The notes: generated from the letters alone by a model not told the origin. A stretch of 64,000 bases of DNA from Myxococcales bacterium (GCA_016793325.1 JAEUKI010000032.1:62001-126000); one strand, 5' to 3'. Shown: positions 8,936-18,048, numbered from the stretch's first letter. Translations and numbers: made by a program.

Positions 8936-9266
8936 ATTAGGTGCTCTCCTTCACTTGAATGCTGCATCGACGAGCGCGCGCCCTCGGCGCTTCACCGAGA
9001 AGTTTGTGATCGTTCGAGTGCCCTGGTCTACGGGCTCGTTGTGACAGTTCTTCCTCTAGGATCACCGAGGTTTTGCCAATTTGTCATCCTCGGCTTCGGC
9101 GCGTTGGCGCACGCGACACGGTCGGAGGTGGTACCGCTGAGCGGCTACGACCTGCAACGGCTCGATCGCCTCGGGGTCGTCGGCCCCCACTTCGCGGGGT
9201 ATATTTCTTCCTCGCGGTCGAGCGGGACCGCCGAAGACCGCCGTGCATACCTGTCAGCGATTCGCG
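8936..9266. other. Divergent intergenic region, no gene seen
   Basis: This stretch separates the Cys-rich lipoprotein (minus) from the proline-rich exported protein (plus) and presumably holds both promoters. I see no convincing consensus promoter, repeat or RNA structure. Confidence 0.5.
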
Positions 9267-10166
9267 ATGCGAGCTGCGGCCCTGATTTTCGTCGGGGCAT
9301 CGAGCGCGTCCGCGCAGTCGCTCCAGCCTCCCTGGAGCGCGTCGACGACGTCGAGCGCGGCGCCCACGGAGCCTTCGACGCGCGCGCCGATCGCGCCGAG
9401 CGACGCGCCGCCACCGCCGCCCGTCGCGGGCGGGGGAACGTCGCCAGCGACGCCGTGGGCGCCTCCTCCGGGGCAATCGAGGCCCTCGTCGCAGCCCGCT
9501 CCCTCGCGACCGACAGGGACGATCGAGTTCACGAGCGACGACACCGCCGTCGATGTGTACCTCGTCACCGGAATGCGCGAGGTCACGCAGCTGTTGCCGA
9601 TGGCAGCGCCCACCCCCGCGACGTTTGGCTCGTTTGGTGGGCCATTTGGCGGACCGTTCGCGGGGTCGACCGGCTTCGGACCTGTGCCGCCAGTGTCCTC
9701 GTCGATCGACCCGATGATGAGCACGGACCTCGTTCCTGTGCGCACGACGGTCGAGCAGCGACGCTTCGTGTGTCGAACGCCGTGCACCGCGACGCTCCCG
9801 CTCGGAACGCAGTCGATTCACTTTCGCACCGCGAACGCGCCGCTCGGAACGGACTCGATCGACGTCACGCAGCAGGGCTCGCGATACCGAGTGCGCACCG
9901 CCTCCGCGGGGCTCTACGCGCTCGGGCAAGCGAGCTTGTGGGTGGGTGTTGGCGTCGTCACGACGGGACTGACGCTGCTCGTGCAGGGGCAGCTCGCGTG
10001 CCCGCGGGGGACGTGCTCGATCGTCCCGGGAGCGCTCACGACGGGCGCGGGGTTGATCGCGATCGGCGCAGCGATTCCGCTGATCGTTCACAACGGTCGG
10101 CGCGCCGAGCGACTGGGGGTGCGCTCGATCGCGATCGCGCCGACGAGCATCACCGTGCGTTGGTGA
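9267..10166 (+). CDS. Exported proline-rich protein with PEGA-like region and two membrane segments
   Basis: The 299-aa product begins with a signal peptide (MRAAALIFVGASSASAQ, probable cleavage after SASA). A Pro/Ser/Thr-rich stretch follows to about residue 85. A beta-rich part (TGTIEFTSDDTAVDVYLVTG, then CRTPCTATLPLGTQSIHF) recalls the PEGA domains common in these bacteria. Two hydrophobic segments near residues 220-270 (ASLWVGVGVVTTGLTLLVQG and the LTTGAGLIAIGAAIPLIV segment) look like a membrane hairpin. The ATG at 9267 is preferred to the upstream GTG because it begins the signal peptide. It is convergent with the receiver/DUF4388 gene, 9 bp apart. Probable role: envelope protein of unknown function. 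Confidence 0.7.
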   Translation: MRAAALIFVGASSASAQSLQPPWSASTTSSAAPTEPSTRAPIAPSDAPPPPPVAGGGTSPATPWAPPPGQSRPSSQPAPSRPTGTIEFTSDDTAVDVYLVTGMREVTQLLPMAAPTPATFGSFGGPFGGPFAGSTGFGPVPPVSSSIDPMMSTDLVPVRTTVEQRRFVCRTPCTATLPLGTQSIHFRTANAPLGTDSIDVTQQGSRYRVRTASAGLYALGQASLWVGVGVVTTGLTLLVQGQLACPRGTCSIVPGALTTGAGLIAIGAAIPLIVHNGRRAERLGVRSIAIAPTSITVRW

Positions 10167-10175
10167 GGACGCTCG

Positions 10176-11618
10176 TTACCCGCGCTGGGTTCGGGTCGCG
10201 ACGCGCGCGGTGAGCGCGGCTCGCAGCGCCGCAGCGACGTTGCTCGCGGTCCACGGAGCCACGACGACGCCGACGGGCAACGCCAGTTCCGTGGACAACA
10301 CTTCGCGCGCGAGCGACGCTCCTTCGGCTTGCCCCACCGCGACGAGGGCCGCCGTCGCGGTCGCGCCGAAGACGGCCCACAGCGGCGAAAACTCGCGCGT
10401 CGAAGGGACCGCGAAGAGCTCGATGCGGAGCGTTCCGAGCACGAGCGTCCCGACGGGCGCGAGCATCCCTGCTTCGCCGCTCGAGCCCGCGACACCTTCG
10501 GCTGCGACGAACCCCGTGACGCCGCCGAGCGCGCGCACGAGCGCCACATCCGAGTTGGGAACATCCCTGTCGACGACCATCACCACGCGGGGAACGGCTT
10601 GCTCCGCGACGCGCTCGGCGAGCGCGCGCGCGATGGTCGTGTCGAGCACTTCGACGCGGCCCGAGCTCGTTCCGCCGGCGACCTCGACGAGCCCCTCGCG
10701 TCGCAGCTCGTCGAGCGCCGCGAGCAGGTCCGCGTCGGGCAAGGGCGATGCGTCGAGCAGTGCGCCGAGGGTCTTTGTCGAATCGAGCAGCCGCGCGACC
10801 TCGAAGAGCGCCGGCGTCGTGTCGAAGCGATCGGTGATCGCCGTAGGCCACACGAGCCGCGCCTTGCGGACCTCCATCCACGGCTCGGGCATCGACGGCT
10901 TGAGCCGCGCGATCTCGTCCATCTGCCGCGTGGCTTCGAAGAGGGCGGGCCCGAGGGGCATGGTCTCGAGGCTCGAGACAGCGCTGTCGAGCGATCGGTG
11001 ATGAAAGATGAACGAGCCCTCGGGAAGCGCGAGCAGGCGCACGAAGGCCTTCATTCCCGCGGCGGTTCCACAGGTGATGGACTTCACCTCGCCGGCGTCG
11101 AGCACGACGTTGCCGAAGCGCCCGGGCGCGTCGACCGAGAGCGTCCCCGTCACGCGGTTGACCGCGAAGAGCTGCAAGAGATCGGGAAACGTGATCTGCG
11201 AGAGGTCTCCGCGCAGCTCGCGCGCGTTGCTCGCCGCGCGCTGTCGCGTCACCACCAGCGCCTCGAGCCGCGAGGACGCCTCGTCCGCGTGAATGGGCTT
11301 GCTCAGCGTGAGCGCGATCTCTCTTCGCGCAGGGAGCTCGCGCGGGTCTCCCGACGCGAGGGCCACCACGAGCGTCGACGCGGTCCTCGCGTCGCCGCGC
11401 AGCGACTCCATGAACGCGCGGAGGTCCAGCGCAGGAGAATCCGCGTCGATCACCACGAGGTCCGCCGCTTCGCGCGCGAGCGCCTCGAGCGTCGTCTGCC
11501 CGTCGGGCAACCGCTCGATCGAGAAGCCTCGCGCCGCGAGCGAGGCCGCGAGCGCACCTCCTTCGCGCGCGCGCGGTCCGCTCGCGCCCACGTCGAGAAA
11601 CACGGCTCGGCGCGTCAT
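10176..11618 (-). CDS. Pseudo-receiver plus DUF4388 (PATAN) signalling protein
   Basis: The 480-aa product starts with a response-regulator-like fold (residues about 1-110, ADLVVIDADSPALDLRAF, late ALTLSKPIH) in which the usual N-terminal acidic pair is reduced to one Asp, so phosphorylation is doubtful. Residues about 130-210 form a DUF4388/PATAN domain (GDLSQITFPDLLQLFAVNRV, TGTLSV, GEVKSITCG), common in myxobacterial motility and polarity signalling. The remaining part contains an alpha-helical region and a Roadblock/receiver-like C-terminal domain (VVMVVDRDVPNSDVALVRAL). The ATG overlaps the stop of the upstream receiver gene (ATGA), so both are probably made from one mRNA together with dapF. 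Confidence 0.75.
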   Translation of the reverse strand: MTRRAVFLDVGASGPRAREGGALAASLAARGFSIERLPDGQTTLEALAREAADLVVIDADSPALDLRAFMESLRGDARTASTLVVALASGDPRELPARREIALTLSKPIHADEASSRLEALVVTRQRAASNARELRGDLSQITFPDLLQLFAVNRVTGTLSVDAPGRFGNVVLDAGEVKSITCGTAAGMKAFVRLLALPEGSFIFHHRSLDSAVSSLETMPLGPALFEATRQMDEIARLKPSMPEPWMEVRKARLVWPTAITDRFDTTPALFEVARLLDSTKTLGALLDASPLPDADLLAALDELRREGLVEVAGGTSSGRVEVLDTTIARALAERVAEQAVPRVVMVVDRDVPNSDVALVRALGGVTGFVAAEGVAGSSGEAGMLAPVGTLVLGTLRIELFAVPSTREFSPLWAVFGATATAALVAVGQAEGASLAREVLSTELALPVGVVVAPWTASNVAAALRAALTARVATRTQRG

Positions 11619-13393
11619 TCGCCCTCCCTTTGCAGGTGAAACGCCTCTTGCACTTCGGCCACGAGCGACTCGACGAGCTCGAGGTCGCTCGTGTGCATCA
11701 CGCGCTTGTACGCGCCTTGCGCGCTCGCGACGCACGCGTACGCCCAGGACTCGGTGAGCACGGCGATGGCGGCGAAGGGCCCGACGCGCGCGGCGTCGAC
11801 CTCGATTTCGACTGGAGAAAGCCTGGTCCCCGGCGCGCTCGGCTCGTTCTCGTCTTCGATCGCGGGGCGCAGCCAGTAGCAGGGCAGCGCGTTGGAGGGC
11901 GCGCGCTTCATCGCTTCGTACGCGCCCTGCACGAGCGGGTGCGAGCGCTCGCCGAGGACGTACGCGAGGCCGTCGTTCAGCCCCGCGCTGCGCACGGCTT
12001 CGCGCGCGACCGAGAATCCCACGGACTGCAGGGCCTCGGAGGACATCGCGCCTTGTCGCACGGCCCAGTCTTGCGCGCCGGGGCGCAAGCGAAGCAGCGC
12101 TCCGAGGGCGGCGTCGAGCGTGCGTGCGGTCTCTTTCCACGAGGCGGCGTGCTGCTCGGCGCGTCGCCCGCGGATCGACGCTGACCGCGTGAGCGTCGCC
12201 AGGTCCCGCCCGTCTCTCGGAAACGTCGCCGCCCCGATCGCCACCGAGAACCACACGCGGCCTTCGAGCCTCGCGAGCTCCGCGCGCTTCTGGTGCTTCT
12301 CTGCGATGCGCCGCCGAAGCGCGAGGGTCTTCAATCGACCCGATTCGGGCGCGAGGAGGTACAGCTCGTCCTCTTCGACGAGGGCGAGCACGTCGATGTC
12401 CGCGGCCGTGTCGAGGATCGTGTCGACGAGCTCGCGGCGCGCTTCGCGGACGGGGTCTTCGCCGCGCGACGAGCGTTGATGGTTGAAGTCATCGAGCTGA
12501 AACGTGAGCAGCCCGAAGCGCCGGGTGTACCGCTGCGCGCGCTCGACTTCGCGGCCCGCGGCGTCGACGAAGTACGCAAACGTGTACGCGCTCGTCTCGG
12601 GGTCTTTGATCCCCGCGCGCGCTGCCGCTTCTTGCTCGCGCAAGAGAACGCCCACGGCGGACGCGGCGCGCACGAGCTGGTCGAGCGACTCGCGCTGCGA
12701 GGGTTCGGGGCTCGCGAAGAGCGTCCCGAGCTGCTCGTCGCGCGAGGTGAGGGGAAGCTCGTCGTACGTCGCGAAGCTCCCGTCTGCGCGTCGCGCGCGG
12801 AGCTCGATGGGGGGACCCGCGGCGGACTCGATCGTCTCGAAGCGCGCGTTCTCGACGCGGACGCGTGCGCCTCGGCCCGTGAGCGCGAACGCTCCTCGCG
12901 CGATCGCGTCGGCGAGCGCCGTCATGTCCCTCGCGCTGCACACGGCGTCGAGGACGTTCGCGGCCACGAGCGGAAGCGGCTCGATCGGCCGCGCAGAGTG
13001 AACGCGCGGCGTGAGCGACGGGGCCACAGAGGCGTTGCGCTCGCGCACCGACGAGAGCGCGACGAGCACCGCGTCGCCCGTGATCGGCCGCGCGAGCACC
13101 GTGCGAACCCCGAGCGCGTGCGCGACGGTGTCCGTCTCTGCGTCGGTCCCCGAGGACATCGCGATCACCGGGACGCTCGCGTCCCTCGCCGCGAGAAAGT
13201 GCGCCACCGCGAGCCCTGCGCCGTTTTCGAGGGCGAGGTCCACGAGCACGACGTCGGCCCCCGCGCTCGACTCGATCGCCTCGGTGGGCGAGGGCTCGAC
13301 GGTCAGCGCGTCTCCCCACGGACCCACCGCGTCGCGGACGAGGTCTGCCACCGCGCGATCGTCGCTGACGAGCAGCACCGCGAGCGCGGTCAT
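11615..13393 (-). CDS. Receiver, GAF-like and degenerate GGDEF protein
   Basis: The 592-aa product has an N-terminal receiver domain (VLLVSDDRAVADLVRDAV, acceptor in VVLVDLAL, closing VLARPIT where the usual Lys-Pro is Arg-Pro). A GAF-like sensor region follows (about 150-270). A GGDEF-like domain comes next (YTFAYFVDAAGREVERAQRY, FGLLTFQLDDFN), whose signature loop reads LVEEDELY instead of GGDEF, so cyclase activity is not expected; it may bind c-di-GMP or act as a scaffold. The C-terminal 120 residues are unassigned. The ATG overlaps the dapF stop (ATGA). Together with the downstream DUF4388 protein it looks like a signalling pair carried on the dapF mRNA. Confidence 0.75.
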   Translation of the reverse strand: MTALAVLLVSDDRAVADLVRDAVGPWGDALTVEPSPTEAIESSAGADVVLVDLALENGAGLAVAHFLAARDASVPVIAMSSGTDAETDTVAHALGVRTVLARPITGDAVLVALSSVRERNASVAPSLTPRVHSARPIEPLPLVAANVLDAVCSARDMTALADAIARGAFALTGRGARVRVENARFETIESAAGPPIELRARRADGSFATYDELPLTSRDEQLGTLFASPEPSQRESLDQLVRAASAVGVLLREQEAAARAGIKDPETSAYTFAYFVDAAGREVERAQRYTRRFGLLTFQLDDFNHQRSSRGEDPVREARRELVDTILDTAADIDVLALVEEDELYLLAPESGRLKTLALRRRIAEKHQKRAELARLEGRVWFSVAIGAATFPRDGRDLATLTRSASIRGRRAEQHAASWKETARTLDAALGALLRLRPGAQDWAVRQGAMSSEALQSVGFSVAREAVRSAGLNDGLAYVLGERSHPLVQGAYEAMKRAPSNALPCYWLRPAIEDENEPSAPGTRLSPVEIEVDAARVGPFAAIAVLTESWAYACVASAQGAYKRVMHTSDLELVESLVAEVQEAFHLQREGE

Positions 13394-14271
13394 CGCGGGA
13401 GCTCGCTCTCTTCGAGGGAGCCTCGAAACGCGCGCCGCGCCGGCCCTGTCATCCACGCGTGATACGCCCCGCCCTGCTCTGCCACGACTCGAATCGAGAG
13501 CCTTCCGCCGTCGAGGTCGACGATCTGCGTGGCGTCTCGCTCGCCGCGGACGGCGGTCGCGACCGCGGCGACCGCGCACGCGCCCGTTCCACAGGCGAGG
13601 GTCCAGCCGACGCCGCGCTCGTGCACGCGGACGCGGAGCGAGCGGTCTTGTTTTTGTGCCACAAATTCAACGTTGGTCCCGTGCGGGTACCGGTCTCTGT
13701 GCGCGCGGACGAGCGCCGCCGTGGCCTCGCGCGACGCGACGCGCTGGGGCGAGTCGTCCTCGATCTCGTCGCTCGCGTGCTCGCCCTCGACGAAGAGAAC
13801 CGCGTGGGGATTTCCTGCGTCGGCGAAGCGCACGAGGGTGGGGGTGCCGTCGAGTTCGGCCGTCGCGAAGCCCTGCGTGTCCGCGACGATCGAGCCCATG
13901 TCGACGGTGACGAACCACGATCCGTCGAAGCCCACTCCGCCGAGGGTGACGGGCCTCGGGCCCGCGTCCGAGAGCACTTCGAGCGGGTCTCCGAGCTTCA
14001 CTTCGTCGCGGTCTGCGAAGTACGCGGCGACGCAGCGCACGCCGTTGCCGCACATCTCGGGGCGCGATCCGTCGCGGTTGTAGATCACCATCCGAACCGC
14101 GCCCGATTTCGTGAGCTCGACCCAGAGGATCCCGTCGCCGCCGATGCTTCGATGGCGGTCGCAGAGCTGCTTAGCGAGCTCGGGGCCGACCTTGTCTTCG
14201 GGCCACTGCCGCGCGTCGAGCACGATGAAATCGTTGCCGAGTCCCTGATATTTCGCGAACGAAAACCGCAT
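13390..14271 (-). CDS. dapF: Diaminopimelate epimerase
   Basis: The 293-aa product interconverts LL- and meso-diaminopimelate for lysine and peptidoglycan synthesis. Family landmarks are present in order: YQGLGNDFIVLD, the first catalytic Cys in PEMCGNGVRCVA, the mid-region DAGNPHAVLF, NVEFV, and the second catalytic Cys in ERGVGWTLACGTGACA. Length is normal. It lies 33 bp after the fliO-like gene and shares an ATGA with the following receiver gene, so it is in the middle of a five-gene minus-strand run that begins with yebC. Confidence 0.95.
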   Translation of the reverse strand: MRFSFAKYQGLGNDFIVLDARQWPEDKVGPELAKQLCDRHRSIGGDGILWVELTKSGAVRMVIYNRDGSRPEMCGNGVRCVAAYFADRDEVKLGDPLEVLSDAGPRPVTLGGVGFDGSWFVTVDMGSIVADTQGFATAELDGTPTLVRFADAGNPHAVLFVEGEHASDEIEDDSPQRVASREATAALVRAHRDRYPHGTNVEFVAQKQDRSLRVRVHERGVGWTLACGTGACAVAAVATAVRGERDATQIVDLDGGRLSIRVVAEQGGAYHAWMTGPARRAFRGSLEESELPR

Positions 14272-14304
14272 TCAGACCGTCGCGCGCAGACTGTACCGCG
14301 ATTC

Positions 14305-14733
14305 TCACTGGGGCGGCTTCTCTTCGACCTTCGCTCGCAACACATCGACGAACGATCGTTTCGTGGGCGATCGTCCGTCGGCCGCTTCTTTGGGCGCGCC
14401 GTCGCCTTCGAGCCCGAGCTCGTCGAGCGAGAGCTCTCCGAGCGAGCGCAGCCCTTCGTCGCTGGCGCCGAGCACGAGGACGCGCTTTCCGACGCGGACG
14501 AGGTGCACCGAGCGCCTCGGGTCGAGGGCGATCTTGTCGATCACGCTCAGGTGTTTTGCGCGCGATTGCGCGCCGAGCAGCCCTCGCTGCGCCGCGTACC
14601 GCACGAGCCAAAACGCGGCGACGCACACGACGATGAGCGCCACGGACGTGCGCACGAGCTGCGTCGCGAAGCCTCCGGTCCCAGCGGGCAGCTCGTCCAC
14701 CGCCTGCGCGAGCGCGTGCACGAGCGCGGTCAT
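14305..14733 (-). CDS. FliO/FliZ-like flagellar or type III export protein
   Basis: The 142-aa product has one membrane segment (residues about 28-47, VRTSVALIVVCVAAFWLVRY) and a cytoplasmic domain with the FliO pattern: LSVIDKIALDPRRSVHLVRV then GKRVLVLGASDEGLRSLGEL. FliO helps assemble the FliP ring of the flagellar export gate. No other flagellar or secretion gene is in the window, so either the remaining genes lie elsewhere or this is a stray FliO-domain protein. The ATG at 14733 lies 2 bp from the yebC stop; the longer upstream frame is shadow. Confidence 0.65.
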   Translation of the reverse strand: MTALVHALAQAVDELPAGTGGFATQLVRTSVALIVVCVAAFWLVRYAAQRGLLGAQSRAKHLSVIDKIALDPRRSVHLVRVGKRVLVLGASDEGLRSLGELSLDELGLEGDGAPKEAADGRSPTKRSFVDVLRAKVEEKPPQ

Positions 14734-14735
14734 CG

Positions 14736-15485
14736 TCACTCCATCGCGTCGAGCGCGGCTGCGGCTTCGTCGCTGAGCTCGAACGCCGCCCACACCGCGT
14801 TGACGTCATCGTGCTCGTCGAGCGTGTCGACGAGGCGCATGAGCACCGGCGCTTCGTCCGCGCCCACGGTCACGAGGTTCTTCGGAACCATCGCGAGCCC
14901 CGCGCTCTTCACGGCGAGCTTGGCCTTCTCGAGCGCTTCGCGCACGGGCTCGACGGCCTCTGCGGGCGTCGTCACGGTCCACTCGTCGCCGTCGTCCGCG
15001 ATGTCCTCTGCGCCCGCGCCGAGCGCGACGTCGAAGAGCTGCTCTTCGGTGGCCGCTTTCTTCTCGAGCTTCACGTGGCCCTTGCGCTCGAAGGCCCACG
15101 CGGCGGTGCCGCCGGACATGTTTCCGTTGGCCTTCTCGAAGATCTTTCGGAGCTCGGCCGCGGTGCGGTTGCGGTTGTCGGTCACGACGTCGACGAGCAA
15201 GAGAACGCCCGCGGGCCCGACGCCCTCGTACGTGAGCTCTTCGTACGCGGCGCCCTCGAGCTCGCCGGTCCCTCGCTTGATTTGCCGCGTGATGTTGTCC
15301 GCGGGGATGTTCATCGCCTTGCAGGCGTCGATGGCCTTTCTCAGCCGCGGGTTGCCGCTGGGATCACCGCCGTTGCGCGCGGCGATCGCTACTTCTTTGA
15401 GCAGCTTGGTCCATGCGTTGCCGCGCTTGGCGTCTGCTGCCGCCTTCTTGCGCTTGATCGTCGCCCATCTCGAGTGGCCGCTCAT
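14736..15485 (-). CDS. yebC: YebC/PmpR family protein
   Basis: The 249-aa product matches the family end to end: MSGHSRWATIKRKKAAADAK, NPRLRKAIDACKAMNIPADN, the YEGVGPAGVLLLVDVVTDNR core, and MVPKNLV near the C-terminus. YebC proteins have been described as transcription regulators; recent work on the family points to a role in relieving ribosome stalling at proline runs. It appears to be the first gene of the run yebC, fliO-like, dapF and two receiver proteins. Confidence 0.93.
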   Translation of the reverse strand: MSGHSRWATIKRKKAAADAKRGNAWTKLLKEVAIAARNGGDPSGNPRLRKAIDACKAMNIPADNITRQIKRGTGELEGAAYEELTYEGVGPAGVLLLVDVVTDNRNRTAAELRKIFEKANGNMSGGTAAWAFERKGHVKLEKKAATEEQLFDVALGAGAEDIADDGDEWTVTTPAEAVEPVREALEKAKLAVKSAGLAMVPKNLVTVGADEAPVLMRLVDTLDEHDDVNAVWAAFELSDEAAAALDAME

Positions 15486-15575
15486 TCGTGAGTCTCCGAA
15501 TACAGGGCGGCGATGCTAACGACGTGAGAGTGAGGCGACAAGGTCGGTGATCACTTCGGCCCGAAGATGGAGCGC

Positions 15576-16799
15576 TCACCGCTGTCGCGTCGGGTCGCGC
15601 GATGTGTTGACGCCCGCGGTTCCCGAGCGCGAGCGGCGGTAGTCCACCTCCCACGCGAGGCGCGGCGCGTCGACGACGAACGGGTTGGGTGGTGTCGGAG
15701 CGTCGAGCTTCGCGCGCATTCTTCCCACGCGCGCTGCGCTCTCTTCGAGCCTTCGTCGCAGCGCGCTGTCTCGCTCGGCGGTGCGCGCGAGGTGGTTGAT
15801 CGCTTGCCGCGCGTACTCGGCGTTGTGCGCGAGCATGGCCATGTCGCACCCGGCGCGGATCGCGAGCTCGACCGCGCGCGTGTGCCCGTAGGTCCGACGA
15901 ATCGCGGCCATTTGCAGGTCGTCCGTCATCGCGACGCCGTCGTACTGCATGCGCTGACGGAGCACGCCGTCCACGATGGCTCGCGAGAGCGTGGCGGGGT
16001 TTGTCGCGTCGATCCCGCTCACGACGATGTGCCCCACCATGATGCTCGCGACCTGCGACGCCACTGCGCGAAACGGAACGAGCTCGACCGCCTCGAGCCG
16101 CTCGATCCCGTGCGGCACCCTCGGGAGCCCCGCGTGCGAGTCGACCGAGGTGTCTCCGTGCCCGGGAAAATGCTTGGCGCACGCGAGGACCTTCGCGGAC
16201 CACAGGCCGTCGATGAACGCCCTTCCGTGCCTCGCGACTCTCGGTGGTTCGCGCGAGAACACGCGCCCGAGCACGACGGAGTTGCGCGGGTTTGTGCGCA
16301 CGTCGAGCACCGGCGCGAGGTCGATGTCGACGCCCACGGATCGCAGCTCTTCGCCCATCGCAGCGCCCGCGCGGTGGGTGAGGTCTTCGTCGTCGACGTT
16401 TCCGAGCGCGGTCATCGACGGCATGGACGTGAGCGGCGGACTCAAGTGCGAGACGGCCCCGCCCTCTTGATCGCTCGTGACCATCGCGCGCTTGTCGCGC
16501 GGCCCCCAGCTGTGGAGCAGCGAGGTCATCCGCTGGAGCTGCGCGCGGTCTCTGAAATTGTTCGCAGCAATCAAGACGCCGCCGAGCGCGCCCTGCTGCG
16601 CGAGGTCCTGCACTTGCCTCGGAAGTCCAACGCCGTGCCATCCAGTGATCACGCACTGGCCCGCGAGCTTGACGAGCTCTGCGGGCGGGGCGTTTGCGCT
16701 CGGCGTCGAGGGCCCTTCGCCGCTGCGTTGCGCGAAGGCTACGGCGGGGGCGAGGGCGCCGATCGAGAGCAGGGCGCGTCGGTCGAGCTTCGGGTTCAC
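15576..16799 (-). CDS. GH3 beta-N-acetylhexosaminidase (NagZ-type), exported
   Basis: The 407-aa product is a family 3 glycoside hydrolase. The NagZ-specific loop AKHFPGHGDTSVDSHAGLP carries the catalytic His/Asp dyad, and VAMTDDLQM holds the nucleophile Asp. VTSDQEGGAVSHL and LAPVLDV are further GH3 marks. Residues 1-24 (RRALLSIGALAPAVAFAQ) look like a Tat-type or Sec signal, so unlike cytoplasmic NagZ it probably acts in the periplasm or outside on muropeptide or chitin-type sugars. It starts 23 bp after the selD stop, so the two may be co-transcribed. Confidence 0.88.
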   Translation of the reverse strand: MNPKLDRRALLSIGALAPAVAFAQRSGEGPSTPSANAPPAELVKLAGQCVITGWHGVGLPRQVQDLAQQGALGGVLIAANNFRDRAQLQRMTSLLHSWGPRDKRAMVTSDQEGGAVSHLSPPLTSMPSMTALGNVDDEDLTHRAGAAMGEELRSVGVDIDLAPVLDVRTNPRNSVVLGRVFSREPPRVARHGRAFIDGLWSAKVLACAKHFPGHGDTSVDSHAGLPRVPHGIERLEAVELVPFRAVASQVASIMVGHIVVSGIDATNPATLSRAIVDGVLRQRMQYDGVAMTDDLQMAAIRRTYGHTRAVELAIRAGCDMAMLAHNAEYARQAINHLARTAERDSALRRRLEESAARVGRMRAKLDAPTPPNPFVVDAPRLAWEVDYRRSRSGTAGVNTSRDPTRQR

Positions 16800-16822
16800 G
16801 ATGTCGAACGAGCGCCTTTGTA

Positions 16823-17908
16823 TCAGCGAAGCGTGACCGTCGGGCGATCAGAAACGGCGCCCCCGTCGCGGCCGATCACGCGGCCGATGACCCGCGCGCT
16901 CGCGAGGCCCGCGTCCGCAGTGAGCGCGCTCAGCAATCGCGGGGCTTCGTCTTCGGGGACGCTGAACAACAGTCCCCCGGAGGTCTGCGCGTCGATGCAG
17001 AGCCACGCGATCGCGTCGTCGACGGAGGGGTCGACGATGAAGGCGTCGCCGACGTGTTCGCGATTCGCCCGTGTTCCGCCAGGGAGAACGCCCTTTTGCG
17101 CGAGCTCGAGGGCGCCGGGCAGCGGGACGATCGCGCGCGCGTCGATCTCTGCGCGCACATCGTCGCTCTGTCTGAGCATCTCGAGCATGTGCCCGACGAG
17201 CCCGTAGCCCGTGACGTCCGTGGCTGCGTGCACGGTGACCTTGCTCTTCTTCGCGGCCTCGGCGGCGCCGCGGTTGAGCGTGCACATGCTCGCGACCATC
17301 GCGCGGCCGTGCTCGTCGCGCTCGCTCAGTTGATCGCGCTTGATGGCCGTCGAGAGGACGCCCGTCCCGAGCGCCTTGGTGAGCACGAGGACGTCGCCTC
17401 GGCGCGCGCCGCCTTTGCGCCAGATGCGGTCGGGGTGGACGGTTCCCACGACGGCGAGGCCGTACTTGGGCTCGTTGTCGTCGATGGTGTGGCCGCCTGC
17501 GATGACGATCCCTGCGTCGCGCGCGACTTCGGCGCCGCCCGCGAGGATCTCGCCCAAGATGGACAACGGCAGCGTCTTGCTCGGAAACGCCGCGATGTTG
17601 AGCGCCACCAACGGAACGGCGCCCATCGCGTACACGTCCGACAAGGCGTTGGTCGCGGCGATGCGGCCGAAGTCCCGCGCGTCGTCGACGATGGGCGTAA
17701 AGAAGTCCGTCGTGACGACGATCGCGTTGTCGTCCGAAAGGCGCACCACGGCCGCGTCGTCGGGCTGTTCGAGCCCGACGAGAACATCGCTAGCCTGTGG
17801 AACTGGGAGTGCGCGCAAGACCTGCGCGAGGTCCGATGCTCGGACTTTGCACGCTCACCCAGCGCCGTGGGACAGCTTCGTCAAACGCACCTGATCTTCG
17901 CCGGACAT
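16823..17908 (-). CDS. selD: Selenide, water dikinase; itself a selenoprotein (in-frame TGA)
   Basis: SelD makes selenophosphate from selenide and ATP for Sec-tRNA and selenouridine synthesis. The frame from the ATG at 17908 reads MSGEDQVRLTKLSHGAG, then TGA (17855-17857), then ACKVRASDLAQVL and on into an uninterrupted SelD body with DDAAVV, VTTDFF, NALSDVYAMGAVP, GGHTI, ATDVTGYGLVGH and TSGGLL. SelD proteins carry a catalytic Cys or Sec exactly here (GAG-C/U-xCK), so the TGA is best read as selenocysteine at residue 18. Ordinary calling would start it at the TTG at 17818 and lose the active site. Total 361 residues, the family norm. It is divergent from the secreted protein at 18049. Confidence 0.92.
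17831..17845 (-). promoter_or_regulatory. Candidate bacterial SECIS stem-loop of selD
   Basis: On the minus strand GTCCGA-GCA-TCGGAC makes a perfect 6-bp stem with a 3-nt loop starting with G, placed 9 nt after the in-frame TGA. A short hairpin close behind the UGA with G at the start of the apical loop is what SelB recognises in bacteria. The segment also encodes the residues KVRASD, so it is inside the coding frame. Confidence 0.75.
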
Positions 17909-18048
17909 GGCCTGTGAGTGGGGTGTGTAGCACCGCCGACGACGATCGACGGGCTGGAAACGAGCGGCGGTTGAATCCCCGCGGTAGGGTAGGCGTAGAA
18001 CACAGTCGGTTTCATTCACCCACGGACTGAGCAGCAACGGAGCATCCG

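Noticed and set aside
8078..10213. Plus-strand open frame of 711 codons
   Set aside because: Runs antisense through a clear lipoprotein gene and out of frame through the exported protein; Arg/Ala-rich, no domain.
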